Source: Heterostelium album PN500 (lineage: Eukaryota; Evosea; Eumycetozoa; Acytosteliales; Acytosteliaceae). Taken from it: a DNA stretch of 64,000 nucleotides. Shown here piece after piece: positions 34,074 through 46,301 of the stretch. Made by a program: the position numbers and the translations under genes. The DNA is taken from positions 1,178,001 through 1,242,000 of the forward strand of contig NW_008805064.1 of the NCBI RefSeq assembly GCF_000004825.1. The letters are read 5' to 3'. The notes under the pieces are model-generated. The model had not been told where the DNA came from. It ran no database searches and worked only from the letters and a program-made list of their open reading frames with translations. How positions within the stretch are numbered: the stretch's first letter is position 1; every line of letters begins with the position of its first letter.

Positions 34074-36870
34074 ATGAAGAAATTTATGGATAAAATAAAT
34101 AATATGTATGAGGATATGATAAATCCAGAGGAAGAATTCCCGAAATCAAATTATTACGCACCACCACCCCAAAACTCTGGAGGTAATCATTATCAGCAAC
34201 AAAGACAACAACCATATCCAGGACAACAATATTCAGGACAGCAACAACAGTATTCAGGACAACCTTATCAAAGTAGACAACAGCAACAATATAGTGGTGG
34301 ATACAATCATAGTTATTCAAATAATATCAATAACTATCCACTTCCACATGATTCTCCTCAGCATGTTTCAGGTGGTGCTAACACCTCACCTGTGAATGTA
34401 TCGGTTAGAGATAGAGTACAGCAATATAACAATGGTGGTGGTACCAACCAAACTAGCCAGAAAAGTAGTAGTCCTATAAATACCGCATCCAATAACTACT
34501 ATCAACCTACATATCCAAATCTCTACACTGGCAATGGTTCTCCAAGATCATATTCAAGAGAATCACATTCGCCAAGTAATCAAACCAACTCACCAAGACA
34601 ACAACTTCAACAGCCTTTGCAACCTCTGCAACAACAACAACAGCAATATAGTGTTAGATCTCCATACCAACAACATCCTCAGCAACCAAGAGCCAACAGT
34701 CCAAACTCACCGAATCAATCTAGACAAGGTGCTTATCAATATCCAAATGCCGGTGGCGCACCAACAGTTCACTATTCACCGCCATCCAGTAGAACATTGT
34801 CTAGTAGCGGAGGAGGAGGAGGATATCCACCACCCATTCCATCTTCAGTTCATCAAACACAACAACAGCAACCAACACAAGGATATCCATCGAATCAGCC
34901 ACCTCATCCATATCAACATCCTCTGTACCAAAATACATCTCATGTTCCACCTTCACAACAATCTCATCATCATCCACAAACACAACAGTCATCGCCTACT
35001 AAACCAGGTCAATACAATTATCCACCAGTGTCTAGAAATAATAACAACGGCAACAACGACAACTATAATCAATATACAAATTCACCTGGATATCCACCTC
35101 CCAAACCATCAATGATACCTCCATCCCCTACATCTGCACCAATGCTCAACAAGCAACACAATCCAAAATCACCAGATCAATGTCTTCCAAAGATTGGTTC
35201 ACTCTCACTAGGTGATCCAATTCCAGGTGCTCATGGTGATGGTATTCATGATGATACTGTAGCAGTTCAAGCATACTTTAATAATACTGCTGTCAAACAA
35301 TTCAAGATTCCACCTGTAAGTTAACAAATATAAAAAAACTAACAGTTATCATTTTATTCTAATCTAATTTCATTTTACTTTTATTCTTGTTTTAGGGTAC
35401 ATATTTAATTACTTCACCAATTTGTATATTTAGAGATAATGTTCAATTGATAGGTAGTCCAAATGTTAAATTTGTTGGAAACTTCCCAGGATGGCCTGTA
35501 CTTCCAAATTCAGTTGGATTTATCAATTGGGAGGATTATCTATTCTACCTTCAAGGTGATAATCTTGTATTGGATACACTCAACATGTCCAATCTATGTC
35601 CAAACTCTCTAAGTTCCTCTGCCATATTAATATATGGAAGTGGATGGGTTATGAAGAATTGTTCAATTGATAATTTTAATCAAGTAAGTAATTAGTTAAA
35701 CTCTATTAATATAAGTATAAAAAGTAGTACTTAACTAACAAACAAACATATTATAATAATTAATAGGCACTTGTATTTGGTAAAATTACAAAGAGTGCAA
35801 ATCAAAAGGATGATACTGTATCTTATAATAATATAAAGATTTTCAATAATAAGATTACGAATGTCATTGGTATACCTGGTGGTAGTATTTCATTTGGTGA
35901 TGGTATTTGTTTCTTTGGTTGTCAAGATGTGACCATCAACAATAATCTTGTATCAGCAAAACCAGGTGCAACACCAAGAAATGGAATCAACTCTGGACCG
36001 GAAGGTTACTGTAGATCTACCAACATTAAATATCACAACAATGTATTAAGAGGTGATTGGGACTATCCTTTAACAACTGAAAGTAAGTTATTATGATTAT
36101 AATTATACTTGAATATTCACTTAACTAACATTATCACTGAACAAACAAAAGTGGGAGAAGATTGTGTTATTTCAAATAATGATTTAGAAGGATCATTCTT
36201 GTGTGGTATCATTGAAAGAGGAAAGAATATCATATTGGATGGCAATAAGATACATATCACTGGTAGAGTGAATACAACTGAAGCATCTGCAATTACATTC
36301 TATGGTGTATTCAATGGTTTGATAAAGAATAATGTATGTATTAATAAGAATACTTAAAAATGAAATGAAATGAATACATATTAACTTGGTTATTATTAAA
36401 AAAAAACAAAGACTATAGTTGGTACTTCACCTTTTGGTATTATTGTTAGACCTTCACATGAGACTGGTGGTGGAATCGATACTGTCATTGAACAGAATAC
36501 AATTGAAGGAGAGTTTGGTAATTGTATCTTTATGAATGGTACCGATAATTCAAAGATCAGAGGCAATGTTATCTTTGGCAAGGACTCATCTGGCAATGGT
36601 ATTCATCTTTGGCAAGCCAAAAAGTTTGAGATACACGAGAACAACGTCGATATGCCCAAGGGTACTGCATGTCTTTGCTCCGGTGCAAACGATGTCATGG
36701 TCAGAGGCAACACCATGATGTCCTCACTGAATGGATTCTACATCGGCAGTCAGAGTAACCAGGTCACCATTGAAAACAACGATCTATTCGGTGTCACCCA
36801 GTCAAAGTTTGGAAAATCCGATGACAGTACCAATGTCGTCTGTGAAAAGAATTTCGGTCTAGATAAATAG
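34074..36870 (+). CDS. Gln/Pro-rich protein with a pectate-lyase-like right-handed beta-helix
   Basis: Five exons (34074-35315, 35396-35683, 35767-36082, 36152-36333, 36412-36870) encode 828 residues. Residues 1-375 are disordered and rich in Gln, Pro, Ser, Tyr and Asn, after a short charged start (KKFMDKINNMYEDM). From about residue 378 the text changes to HGDGIHDDTVAVQAYFNN, then IPPGTYLITSP: the GDGxxDDTxA start of the pectate-lyase-3/glycosyl-hydrolase-28-like beta-helix. The rest shows the repeating N-N turns of such helices (ISNNDLEG, IEQNTIEG, IENNDLFG). These folds are typical of bacterial and phage polysaccharide enzymes. There is no signal peptide, so the protein should be cytosolic. 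Catalytic residues cannot be assigned, so activity is open. The four introns show the helix part is settled in the host genome. Confidence 0.85.
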
Positions 36871-37241
36871 GATCTGATAGAGCGCATCTCATAACTATAT
36901 GTAGTTGTATCTTTGAAAATTGATTTTGTAAAGACAATGATCATTTCCAAACTTTATCTCAACTTTTAAACTATTAAAATCAATATTATTTAATTAAAAT
37001 AAACTTGTTATGTTTATACTACTAAAAATGTTTATCAATCAAAGATTGTGACAGCACTAAATTAGTTAGTGTTGTTTTTTTTAGAAAAATGAAAATTTAT
37101 AAACAATTAAAATGAATTGTTTTTGTTTTTTGAAAAACAAATTAAGTTCAGAACCAGATTAATTGATTCAGTGAAGTGCAAATCTACAACACATTAATTA
37201 ATATCAATTCAAGTCAAAACAATAATAAATAATAGTAATCA
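36871..37241. other. Intergenic
   Basis: AT-rich spacer holding the 3' flank of the beta-helix gene and the promoter of the lon gene. Nothing else is seen. Confidence 0.6.
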
Positions 37242-40200
37242 ATGATTAGGAGGTTACTTTTAAATAGAAGTACAACAGGTAGTAGTAGTAGTAGTAGTTC
37301 ATCTATTCTCTCACAATATCAAATCAATTTCAAACAATGTACATATAAATCACCACCTGTATACTTTACACCTTATAAATCAAACAATTATATTAATAGT
37401 AATAATAATAATAAAAATAATAGAAGCAGTTTAAATCATATAAATAATAATAATAATAATTTAAGATTATATTCTACAAATAATAATAATAATAACAATA
37501 ATGATGATGATGATAACAATAACAATAATCAAAAAGATGTAAAAGAAAAAGAAAAGGAAAAGGAAAAAGAATCAGTAAATACTAGTAGTACATCAGATAC
37601 ATCTATTACGAGTAATTTCGTTCAGGTAGATGATCAATCGGGTACACCCAAGTGGGTACCGATTCCGAATGAAGTGGTCATATTCCCAGTTTTCGAGAGA
37701 ACCATCTATCCTGGTGCTATGGCATCGCTTCCCTTTGATATGGAGGAATACAAACGTATGGGACAGCCAAAAGAGATCGGTCTATTCCTTGTCAACCCAA
37801 CCGTTCGTGAGGAAATCGGTAAAGATACCAAGAATTTCAAACTATCGTCCATCGATCAACTCTCACCAATCGGTATATTGGTATCGGTAGAATCAATCGT
37901 ACATAAACCATACATAATAGGTGCTGCAAGAATTCAATTAGATTCATTCATTGAAAATACATCATCAACAATATCAACATCCACTTCTACTCCTACTTCA
38001 ACAATAGCAAACGATGAACAACAACAACAACAACAACAACAACCACCACAAAGTAATATTGTCAGCAGCACTGACAATTTTAAGGAAGAAATAGTAGATA
38101 CAACAACTTCAACAACTTCAACTGCAACTACTGCAACTACAACTACTGCAACTACAAATGAAAGTACAAATATACAACCTGAACCTCAACCAGCTGTTTT
38201 TGAATTTAATACCGAGTGGTCCGGTTAGAGGAAAGATTACGTATCTGCCAGATCCGGTTGTTAGTACGGAGGAGTCAACCAAGGTGAGAGCTCTCACTTT
38301 CCAACTGGTGAAGAAAGTGAAGCAACTGTCGACTCAGTATCCAGAGTCACAGTTTTCTTCGCAATTCCAAATATTGTCGGGTATTTCGAGGTTTAGATTC
38401 TTGGATGAACCCGGTAAGCTTGCCGATTATATCGCTTCGATCTGTGCTGCCACTCCCGATGAGTGTCAAGAGATTGTGAGTGCACGTGACATTGAAAAGC
38501 GAATGGAGAAAGTGCTGTCGTTGGTTGTCAAGCAGATCCAGTTGAATGAGTTCAATGCATTGATGGAGAAACACATCGAAGACAAAGCGGTGAAGCAACA
38601 GAAGAAGTTCTTCTTGGGCGAGCAGATGCGGCTTGTCCGAAGGGAGTTGGAGTTGGATCAAGACGAGAAGGAGACACTGAAGAAGAAGTTCAACGAGCGA
38701 TGGTCAAAGCTGAAGATCACCGAGGAGCAAGTGAAGCGCGTCTTCCAGGAGGAGATGGACAGGCTATCGGGATTGGAGCCTTCGTCGTCCGAGTACAACG
38801 TCACACGTAACTATCTGGAGTGGATAACTTCACTGCCATGGAATGTCTACTCGGAGGACAACTTTGATATACCGACTATCAAGCAAGTATTGGATAGCGA
38901 TCACTATGGACTGGACGATATCAAGGAGACCATTCAGAGTTTCATTGCTGTCGGTAAACTCCGTGGTTCCGTCGGTGGAAAGATCATATTACTAGTTGGA
39001 CCGCCAGGAACTGGAAAGACATCCATAGGCAAATCTATTGCAACAGCGCTCGGACGACAATTCTACCGATTCTCAGTCGGTGGTATCTCTGATGTCGCGG
39101 AAATCAAAGGTCATCGTCGAACATTCATCGGTGCAATGCCGGGCAAAATCATTCAAGCTCTGAAAATGGTTAAAACATCTAATCCTGTTATTTTAATTGA
39201 TGGTAAGTAGAGATATATATTTCTATCTATAGATGTAATTTATTATTAACTTGGAACATGCTTTATCTATGTCTAGAAATTGATAAGATTTCCAAAGGAT
39301 TCCAAAGTGATCCGTATGCTTCGTTGTTGGAAGTGTTTGATGCTCAACAGAATAGCAATTTCTTGGATCATTACTTGGATATTCCATATGATTTGTCAAA
39401 GGTTTTGTTTATTTGTACTGCGAATCTCACTCATACCATACCGGCACCGCTTCTCGATAGAATGGATGTTATGAAATTGAATGGTTATATTCAATCCGAA
39501 CAGATTCAGATCACCGAAAAGTATTTGGTTCCATCGATAAGAAGTGAGACTGGCCTGAAGGATGAGCAGGTCAAGATCACTACCGATGCCATCAAGTTGC
39601 TCTGTGAGTTCTGGTGTCGTGAGTCTGGTGTTCGTAACTTGAAAAAGGCGATCGAGCGAATCTTCCGTAGGGTTGCCTACAAGATGGTTACCGAGGAACT
39701 GGCCACCATCGAGATAACACCGCAGAATCTCGAGGAGTATGCCGGTCTACCAAAGTACCGTACCAATAAGTACTACCAGAATCCACAAGCCGGTATCACT
39801 CTGGGATTGGCCTGGTCAGAGAATGGCGGTGTTCCACTGTACATTGAGAGTGTCATCGATCGCTACCAAGAGACGCCGGGACTGCGCACCACCGGTTCAC
39901 TCGGTGAGGTGATGAAGGAGAGTATCGACATTGCCTACACCTACGTCAAGCAGTTCTATGCGCAACTGCAGCCGGACTCAAAGTTCTTTGACAAGAACGC
40001 CATTCATATCCACGCACCGGAAGGGGCGCAACCCAAGGACGGTCCGTCGGCCGGTATCACCATGATCACCTCGCTGCTGTCGTTGGCGCTGAACAGACCT
40101 ATCCAGCCGGGAATTGCAATGACCGGTGAAATCACACTCACCGGCAAAGTGATAGCGGTCGGTGGAATCACTGAGAAGATGATTGCCGCCAAGCGTGAAG

Positions 40201-40499
40201 GTGTCAAGCGAATCATCCTACCGAAAGACAACAAAAAGGAACTCGAGGAGATACCAGAGTTTGTCAAAGAGGGATTCTCAGTGTATCTCGTTGAGTACTA
40301 CAGAGATGTATTCGACATTGCATTCAATGAGAATCCAAGTGTTCAACCGCTAGCAGTAACCTCAAGAAAGAAGAAAGATTTCAGCAAAAAATATCCATCG
40401 CCAACAACAGAATCATCAACACCACCTTTATCCGATCAAACAACAACAACAATTCCACAACCGGAAACACAACCACAACCTCAACCTCAAACAGTGTAG
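37242..40499 (+). CDS. Lon protease homologue, mitochondrial (with one reading-frame break)
   Basis: An N-terminal frame covers 37242 to about 38,200, the next covers about 38,200-39202, and the last exon is 39277-40499 (GTAAG/TAG intron, phase 1). The leader (MIRRLLLNRSTTGSSSS) fits a mitochondrial presequence. The LON substrate domain begins EVVIFPVFERTIYPG. The AAA+ part has Walker A GPPGTGKTS and Walker B VILIDEIDK. The protease part has the catalytic Ser in KDGPSAGITM and Lys in GKVIAVGGITEKM. Lon degrades oxidised and misfolded matrix proteins and binds mitochondrial DNA. Between about 38,160 and 38,228 the frame shifts by one base in otherwise conserved coding sequence, near a run of five T at 38197-38201. 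No good intron explains it, so this is a sequence error or a recent mutation. The low-complexity insert inside the LON domain is unusual. Confidence 0.88.
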
Positions 40500-41280
40500 A
40501 AAAAGAAACATAACTAAAAAATATTATATAATATAATATACTTCCTTCCATTATTAGTCAAAAACAAACATTAATAATATATGGGAAGTAATTAACGAAA
40601 ATAATAAACTATAATAATATGTTGAATGACTCTATCTCTTTAAAGAGTATATTTTTAATTGACATACATTTGTAAAATTTTGAAGGTTTGTATGGCAGAA
40701 TGATAACTCCTCATTGATAATGATGAAAGAAATCTTAAATTTATTATTAATATTTGGTTTTACCAAAAAAGGTAGGTATAAAATTTAAATTATTTGTAGA
40801 ATAACAAAAAAACCAATTTAAAAAAAAAGAAATAGATAAGCTAAATATGCTTGATTTATACCCTTTGTTTGTTGTTTCGTAGATCCTCTTTGTTTATTCT
40901 TACACATTTTGTAATATGGATAAATATTGTAGATTTAAAAAAACAAATAATTAAAATTTTATAACTACCTTTTTTGGTAAAGTAATAGAATTTAGAGTAA
41001 TAGAACTCAGTGTGCATCGAAATAGACCACAGGATGATGATTTCAGTTTTTGGAATTTTTTACAACTTTTGGTTCCGGAACACCCCACTTCAAGAATGTT
41101 TTTTTTGCCATTAGGTTGTGGTGTGTTGTTCTTTAATATTCCAATTAAAAAGATTTCAATTGAATCAATTTAATTATGAAATTTCATTCACTCATCAATT
41201 AAATATATAAATACAATATAAATAAATATCTACCTTATTCTTTATTCTAAATTAATAAATTAAAAATTTATAATCAAAAT
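40500..41280. other. Intergenic with a long inverted repeat
   Basis: AT-rich spacer between lon and the SnoaL-like gene, both on the plus strand. It contains the 39-bp inverted repeat listed separately, a direct repeat AGTAATAGAA at about 40,981 and 40,996, and a less AT-rich patch at about 41,020-41,120 with short open frames on the minus strand. Confidence 0.6.
40759..40981. repeat. 39-bp inverted repeat with 145-bp spacer (MITE-like or hairpin)
   Basis: The left arm is 40759-40797 and the right arm 40943-40981. The arms are reverse complements at 37 of 39 positions, by direct comparison. Each arm starts with TTTACCAAAAAAGGTA, itself a palindrome around A6. The spacer is AT-rich and has no open frame. 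A clear target-site duplication was not found. Confidence 0.85.
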
Positions 41281-41690
41281 ATGTCAGTCAAAATCAGAGA
41301 AAACATTAATGCAATCATCAAAGGTATCCAAGATAATAAGATCTTGGAGATTTTCGAAAAATACTATGCCGATGATGTTGTGATGTATGAGAAAGGTGAT
41401 TCAACAAACAGAGTTGGAAAAGATCAAAACAGAAAAGCTGAAGAATCTTTTGTCAATAATGCAACCATCCATGAAGCAAAACGTATGTTTGATCAACTAT
41501 TTCAAAAATTAACTAAATTATTATACTAATCTGTATATTATTTAGTTCTCAAAGTTTTGGTTGATGGTAACAACACTGCCTATGAAATGTATATGGATTT
41601 CACTTATGGTGGTCACAATGTCAGAAGAACTCATGGGCAATCCAACAATGGAATAACAATGGTTTGGTTGTAAAGGAAGAGTTCTTTTAA
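41281..41690 (+). CDS. SnoaL/NTF2-like small protein (with one reading-frame break)
   Basis: Two exons, 41281-41482 and 41546-41690, joined in phase 1, encode about 115 residues. EIFEKYYADDVVMYEKGD and the strand pattern VLKVLVDGNNTAYEMYMDFT suit the NTF2-like fold of SnoaL-type proteins. The direct frame after VRRT gives an unlikely end (HGQSNNGITMVWL, stop near 41,672). One base out of phase the same DNA reads WAIQQWNNNGLVVKEEFF and stops at 41690, the expected last strands of this fold. A single missing base near 41,621-41,635 would explain this, as an error in the sequence or as a real mutation. The function is unknown; family members are cyclases, isomerases or ligand binders, and no catalytic residue can be named. 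Confidence 0.7.
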
Positions 41691-42228
41691 ATAATTAAAC
41701 TAATTGATTATGTACACATAATATTAAAATAAATTAAATAAAATAACTTAAAAAACAAAAGATTTTCTTTCATTTTTTTTATCTCAAGTTTATTTCTTTG
41801 TAGAAGAATTTTATATTATTTATTTTATTTTTATTAAATTGTATTTTTTAATATTTAGTTTATTTATTTATATTTGTAATTGACATTAACTAAATGCAAA
41901 CATTGACTTATAAATCTAAAATTTGGGAATAAATGATAAAAATTAAATTCAAAAAATTTGGACCAAGTAACGTTCTTTCAGATTTTTCAATTTTTTCATT
42001 TTTCCTGCTCACACACACTAAATGATTGATCATCATAATAAATAAAAAAAAAATTGTCGCATTTTAACTAAAATTTTTTTTTGATTTATTATTTTATTTT
42101 TTTTTGTTCTAATATTTAGTATCATATTATTATATAATAAATATTTAAATTAAAAACAAAAGAATTTTCGAGATTTTCAAGATTTTAGATTTGTATAGGA
42201 ATATAGATATAGAATAGAATAATAAATA
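41691..42228. other. Intergenic
   Basis: AT-rich spacer with A and T runs, between the SnoaL-like gene and the ATP synthase subunit gene. It holds the promoter of the latter. Nothing else is seen. Confidence 0.6.
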
Positions 42229-42779
42229 ATGATTCGTCAAACTCTTCGTCTTTTCTCAGCTGCTGCTACTGCTGCCGCCAAGCCAGCTGCTGCCGTCGCT
42301 GCCACCAACAGCAACATGCCAGAGCCAATGGTCAAGTTCTTCTCTGACGAGAACTTGCGTACCGCCGATCTCCCGGTGTTTGACAACTCCAACATCTCCA
42401 AGATGAGCGACGACGAATTCGAATTACACTTTAACAAGGTGATGAACAACCCATTGTTCCAGACAGACTCTGAGTTGATGCGTGCCTATCGTGACTACGA
42501 AGCCAGTCTCCGTGCTATGGATCAATACAAGCCATTGCCAGAGATCGCCGCCGCAAAGTCGATGAACGCCGTCAACTGGGAATTCAAAAAGAACTTTGTT
42601 CCAGCCAAGACCGTCGATTACATTCGTGACGTCTTCCAACAATCGATCGATTCCATCGACTCTTGGGAAGCCGAAGAGAACAAGATCTTTGCCGATGCCG
42701 AAAAGCAAATCGAAGAAGCTGTAAGTAAATAACTTTATTTTTAAAATATAATAATATATTATTCGTTATCATACAATCA

Positions 42780-42810
<31 letters not shown>

Positions 42811-43331
42811 CTATATAATCTAGATAGTATATTTTAGATACAGACAAAAAGAAAAGAAAAAGAAAGATAAGAAAAAAGAAATTTTTATAGCTCTAGTTTT
42901 TTGAAAAAAAAAAAAAGATCAAATACATACATATATTATATATTTTGTTATTGTTGTTTGACAGTATAACATAACATAATTGATGATAATGATAATAATG
43001 ATAATGATGATAATGATAATAATAATAGTAAGGAAGAATGAATGGTTCATTTATACTAATATGTTGGTTGTTTCGGTTGATATTATTATAGGTCAGACCA
43101 TTGCAAACATTGGTTCCAGAGATTCAAGCATCACTCGATGCCATTCAAGCTCAATTGGTTGAAGCCGATGACTTTAAGAACAGATTGAAGACAGTCACCA
43201 TCGAAGAGATCTTGAAGAAGAACCCAGAGATTGAAAATGAGATTTACGACGAAATCACCACATCTGAATGGATGATCAAGGACAAGGTTGGAGACCACAC
43301 CATCTACAACCTTAAGAACCACCACCACTAA
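42229..43331 (+). CDS. ATP synthase subunit d, mitochondrial (probable)
   Basis: Two exons, 42229-42720 and 43092-43331, joined in phase 0, encode 243 residues. The first 25 residues (IRQTLRLFSAAATAAAKPAA) are a textbook presequence. The middle contains NWEFKKNFVPAKTVDYIRDV, comparable with the W-(D/E)-(Y/F)-x-K...VD-x-(Y/I) segment of plant mitochondrial subunit d. The C-terminal IEEILKKNPEIENEIYDEI, then W, fits the EEYFEKHPELKKKFDDEI...W end of the same family. Subunit d is part of the peripheral stalk of F1Fo ATP synthase at the inner membrane. The central helices are strongly charged, as expected for a stalk. Codon use here is the most GC-rich of the window, a sign of high expression. 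The match rests on two remembered blocks, so the call is probable. Confidence 0.72.
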
Positions 43332-43975
43332 ACTAATTGTTAACATATGATAAACAACGAGATCTAAATCAACTAATTAGCAAAGCAAGCAAACAAGCAA
43401 TAGCCAATCAAACAACAGAATATAAAATATTATCAAAAATAACAAGTAGTAGCAGTGAATCTAATCTAATTAGACACATTTAGATCAAGTATCATAGTAA
43501 CAATCAGTATTTAGTAGTAGTAGTAATTTATTTTTATTTTAATAGTAATAGTAATTAACAACACAACCAACCATTCATCATCAAATCATCTCACCTTCAC
43601 ATTTTGTCACATAAAAAAAAAATATAACAAAACATAAACATTTTAAAAAGATATAATAACCGACCATCTTTTTATTTGTTTAAAGTATAATAAAAAAAAA
43701 TATAAATTAAAAAAAAAAAAAATCTTTTAATCTTTTAATCTTTAAATTGATTTAATTTGGTCAAACTAACTTTGATTGATTTAATTGTCTTAGACTGTTG
43801 TTGATCAAAATAGTGATGGTCTTTTGAACTTCCCTCCAAAAAAAAGTAGCAACCGCAGATGATCAAACTTTTTTTCTTAAAAAAGCATTATTTTTGATTG
43901 TTTGATCGAACTTTTTCTTTTTTTCAATTGTTTATTTAATTATATATATTTATTAGTGTAGTATTCAAAGTGAGA
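43332..43975. other. Intergenic
   Basis: AT-rich spacer with poly-A runs and several TTGATCAA/TTTGATC-like words between 43,770 and 43,910. It holds the promoter of the NDC1-like gene. No gene is seen. Confidence 0.55.
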
Positions 43976-46200
43976 ATGTTAAGTCAATCATCACTACAGA
44001 ATACTCAAAAGTTCCAACAACAACAATCAACTTTTCAAAATCAACCTCAACCACAACAACAGCAACAACAACAACAACGTCAAACACAACCAACATCACC
44101 AAATCAAAATGTTATAGATCATCAGACTATCGTTGGTAGATTGACTACCGATTTCGAATCCAGAATGTCAGAATGGAAACAATGGACATTCATTTCATTC
44201 TCTTTCTGGTATTCTCTGATTATATTCATACAAATGATAACTCTTTCAAAATTTACATCTTCAAGTAAGTAAAGAAAACACTATTGCTTTATGAATATTG
44301 AATATTGTATTGTCTAACTATTTTTTATAATAATATTAATAATAATAATAATGATGATGATTATTGAAGGTTTCAATGTTTGGTACAGTTTAATATATGT
44401 TGGATTCCAGTTGATTCTTAATGTTTTATATGGAAAGACGGTTGGAGTGTATCGTCAAGTACCAGCATCGTTTGGAGAGATGTTCTCATCGTTGTCTGTC
44501 TATCATTGTTTGTTCATTGGCTCCATTGTCATTGGTCAACCCATTCTTTTGTTATCGCTATTCAACTTGGCACCCAACACCTTTACATTTTCAACAAGAA
44601 TCATTGATTGTACCTTACAAACAGTCGATGGGTATGTTTAAATATTAATAACCATCTTCTCACTCATTAATAACAACAACAACACTAACATTTACATTTC
44701 TTATTATTACCAATTATTTTAGTGAATGTTATAGTTATAGTAACCCATTCTTTTATATCTATTTATTTACATCGATTGCAATCATTGCTAAACTCTTATA
44801 CAAAATGTTATCAAACTTTGAGAATATTCTTTCTTTTCCAAAGATTCAAGTATGTAAATTATAATTATAACTTAAAAAAAAAGAAATCTAATCTCAATCT
44901 AATATAATACAATTATTATTTATCTACAAGTTCTCTTTATTCCAACAAAGTAAACAAGCAATCTACAATTGTATTTGGAATTCATTTGTAGAATCAAGTC
45001 ACTTGTGTTTTGGTGTATTGTTCTACGGTGTCATATTATTGATACTCTTCAGTACACTACCGATTCGTATCATTCCATATGTATCGAAATTGTGGCTCTA
45101 CGCACTGGTACTCTTCTTCCAACAATATCTTCGTCAAATCCTATATGAAATCTTTTATACAAGAGTAAGTTTACTACTACTACTACAACTATTAATTAGT
45201 TGATTGATTGACTGTTTTTTTGGAATGTTATTTATATTCATTAATATATTAACTATCTTATCTTATTCATTGAATTGAATATTTACTATAGAGTATTAGA
45301 TTTGTAACTGACAAATTTACAAATGTTACAATCGATAATAACAATGTATTTTTGTTACAGGGATTGGGTTCGATCGATCCTTTGATTCAACATCATGCTT
45401 GGCGTGACTTTTTGCATCTCTCGCAACACTCGACACACAGACGTGCCTATCTCTTCAATGAGATCAAACAACTCGTCGATATGCCATCGATTATCAAGAT
45501 CGTTCAAGAATATGATAGAATGATGAGAGATCTTATCAACAAACTACAATGTCCACCTGAATATTATTATCAACAAAAACAACAACAACAACAAGAGAAT
45601 AGTAATAATAATAACAATAATAGTAAAAGTAATGAAATATTAAATAATTTATTACTTCTACTTGGTAAGTATACAGGTATTTCGCTGGAGTTTGATGTCT
45701 ATGAATGTGAAATACGTCAATCGTTGTCGAATACACAACCTTTGGTTTGGGCAATCGAAGCGATCGCCGCTTTCATTCTGTCGGCGTTCGTTGAGTGTGC
45801 TGCCTCGACCAGAGAGACCAGAGAGAATGCCGTGCTGATTCACAAGTATCAGATCATACAGAAGTTCTTGACACCGCTCGTAGAGTTGATGGCTGTGCTA
45901 GATCGACTGGAGATGAAGAATGTGTGCACCACCACTCTCAAGGAGTCGTCGGTGATTCCCGACCCGTTCCTCATTAAGACACTGCTGCGTACCAACGATT
46001 TGCCACCAACTTGTCTCGGTGTTCTCTCGACTGTTCGACCACACTTTAGACTACTGAAATACGTTGGAAAGAACACTATCACTCAGATACTCGATCGTGT
46101 CGGTAATCAACTCTCCGACAGCTCATTCCCATTGCAATACAGACAACTCTTTAAAGAGTATAGAACCGGTGAAACATTTATCTACACAAAAGTAAATTAA
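43976..46200 (+). CDS. NDC1-like transmembrane nucleoporin
   Basis: Five exons (43976-44264, 44370-44631, 44723-44849, 44931-45164, 45292-46200) encode 606 residues. After a Gln-rich leader (residues 1-45) come about six hydrophobic segments, including WTFISFSFWYSLIIFIQMI, LIYVGFQLILNVLYG, CLFIGSIVIGQPILLLSLF and FGVLFYGVILLILFST. The soluble C-terminal half starts GLGSIDPLIQHHAWRDFLHL, then SQHSTHRRAYLF, which fits the block of NDC1 proteins in which an 'l-x-DL-x-x-LS...S-x-x-RR-x-x-(I/L)F' pattern follows the membrane part. NDC1 anchors the nuclear pore complex and, in fungi, the spindle pole body in the nuclear envelope. An Asn/Gln insert sits at residues 390-410. All junction phases agree. 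Confidence 0.72.
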
Positions 46201-46301
46201 ACTAAACTAAACCTAACTAACTAAATTAACAATATAACAATAAACCAATAAATAAATAAATACCAAAAAAAAAAAATGATATCAGATTATATTATTGAAA
46301 G

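Noticed and set aside
38053-38230. Intron that would heal the Lon frame break (donor AAAGTAATA, acceptor TTAGAG)
   Set aside because: The length would fit the phase, but the stretch is A/C-rich Thr/Gln coding repeat, unlike the T-rich introns of this genome, and it would remove conserved GPVRG.
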